Source: Delphinus delphis
Lineage: Eukaryota; Chordata; Mammalia; Artiodactyla; Delphinidae
Direction: 5' to 3'
DNA length: 64,000 nucleotides
Assembly: GCF_949987515.2 (NCBI RefSeq)
Contig: NC_082694.2
Location: 11,215,958 to 11,279,957 of the forward strand
The notes under the pieces were generated by a model. That model worked only from the letters and a program-made list of their open reading frames with translations, did no database searches and was not told where the DNA came from. Below are positions 63,232-64,000 of the stretch, in pieces. The position numbers were made by a program, and so were the translations under genes. The number at the start of each line of letters is the position of its first letter. Position 1 is the first letter of the stretch.

Positions 63232-64000
63232 TATTGAAGTTACACTGATATCAGTTTAAAATGGACTGTAAGACCTTTAGGATGTTGTATGTAATCCTCA
63301 TAGTAACCACACACAAAAGATGTATAGAATATACACAAAAGGAAATCAAAATGTATCATACCAAAAAAATCAATTAAAAACACAGGAAGGCAGGAAGAGA
63401 GGAAAGGAGGGACAAAAATACCCTTAAAACATACAGAAAACAAATAACAAAATGGCAATTAAGTCCTTCCCTATTAGTAATTATTTTACATGTAAATGGA
63501 TTAAACTCCCCAACCCCAAAACACAGATTGGCAGAATGGATTAAAAAAACAGGATCCAACTATATTGTGTCTACTAGAGACCCACTCTAGATCTAAGGAC
63601 ATTCATAGGTTGAAAATGAATGGATAGTTAAAGATATTCCATGCAAATAGTAAAGAAAAAGAGAGCAGGGATAGCTATACTAACATCAGACAAGACAGAC
63701 CTTAAGCCAAAAAGCTGTTACAATGAAAGATATTATATAATGATAAAAGGGTCAATTCATCAAGAAGATATAACAGTTATAAACATATACAACAGACATC
63801 AGAGCTCCTAAATATATGAAGTAAACAGTGACAAAAGTGAAGAGAGAAATAGATCTACAATCATAGTAGCGGACTTCAATACCCCACTTTCAATAAGGGA
63901 TAGAACAACCAGACAGAAGATCAATAAGGAAAGAGAACTTGAACAACACTGCAGACCAACTGTAACTGGCCGACATATACAGAACACTCTGCCCAATAGC
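63232..64000 (+). repeat. Old L1 running off the right edge (ORF2 endonuclease region)
   Basis: Sense L1M text ('tatagaatatacacaaaagg', 'tgtaaatggattaaactccc', 'agacccactctagatctaag'). From about 63480 it corresponds to the ORF2 endonuclease domain, with a recognisable ADFNTPLS-like stretch near 63870, but broken by stops and frameshifts. Lies in an NPHP1 intron, antisense to the gene. Confidence 0.75.

Overview
This window is ordinary mammalian nuclear DNA, almost certainly from a cetacean. About ten tRNA-derived SINEs carry the CHR-family signature: a 5' start of the type GGGCTTCCCTGGTGGCGCAG, a CpG-rich middle and an A-rich tail. Several are fresh enough to keep perfect 16-17 bp target-site duplications. 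There are no Alu elements. LINE-1 3' ends are of the artiodactyl/cetacean type, and old L2, MIR, hAT and Tigger-like fossils fill much of the rest. I see no bacterial genes, CRISPR, rRNA or intact tRNA gene.

Two protein-coding genes can be supported exon by exon, both on the minus strand. MALL (BENE, a four-pass MARVEL-domain raft protein) is complete: four coding exons at 45229-45333, 23397-23564, 21041-21163 and 19035-19097, giving a 152-residue protein. A likely poly(A) signal lies near 17750, and intron 1 is about 21.7 kb and full of repeats. NPHP1 (nephrocystin-1, ciliary transition zone) is partial: its last four coding exons lie at 62461-62573, 60370-60443, 58416-58460 and 56695-56967 and encode the C-terminal ~167 residues. 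The rest of the gene lies beyond the right edge. All introns have GT-AG ends and phases that join correctly. The order NPHP1 then MALL on one strand matches the human 2q13 neighbourhood.

Layout: 1-17.7 kb is intergenic DNA downstream of MALL. It holds CHR SINEs, L1 pieces, two solo-LTR-like elements that contain a tRNA-Glu-like segment, a degenerate 16-bp minisatellite, a CpG-rich patch and a perfect 19-bp hairpin. 17.7-45.4 kb is MALL. 45.4-56.7 kb is intergenic and repeat-rich. 56.7-64 kb is the NPHP1 3' end, with an old L1 running off the right edge.

I found no new gene system. The best leads are structural: an in-frame duplication of the MALL start codon beside a 5' UTR hairpin, two L1 insertions that look like 3' transductions or tandem 3' ends, a 139-bp near-identical local duplication, two L1 copies cut at the same base, and the tRNA-Glu-like segment inside the LTR family. 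Repeat family names come from recognition of consensus features, not a database search. Exon edges come from splice signals plus agreement with the human proteins as I remember them.
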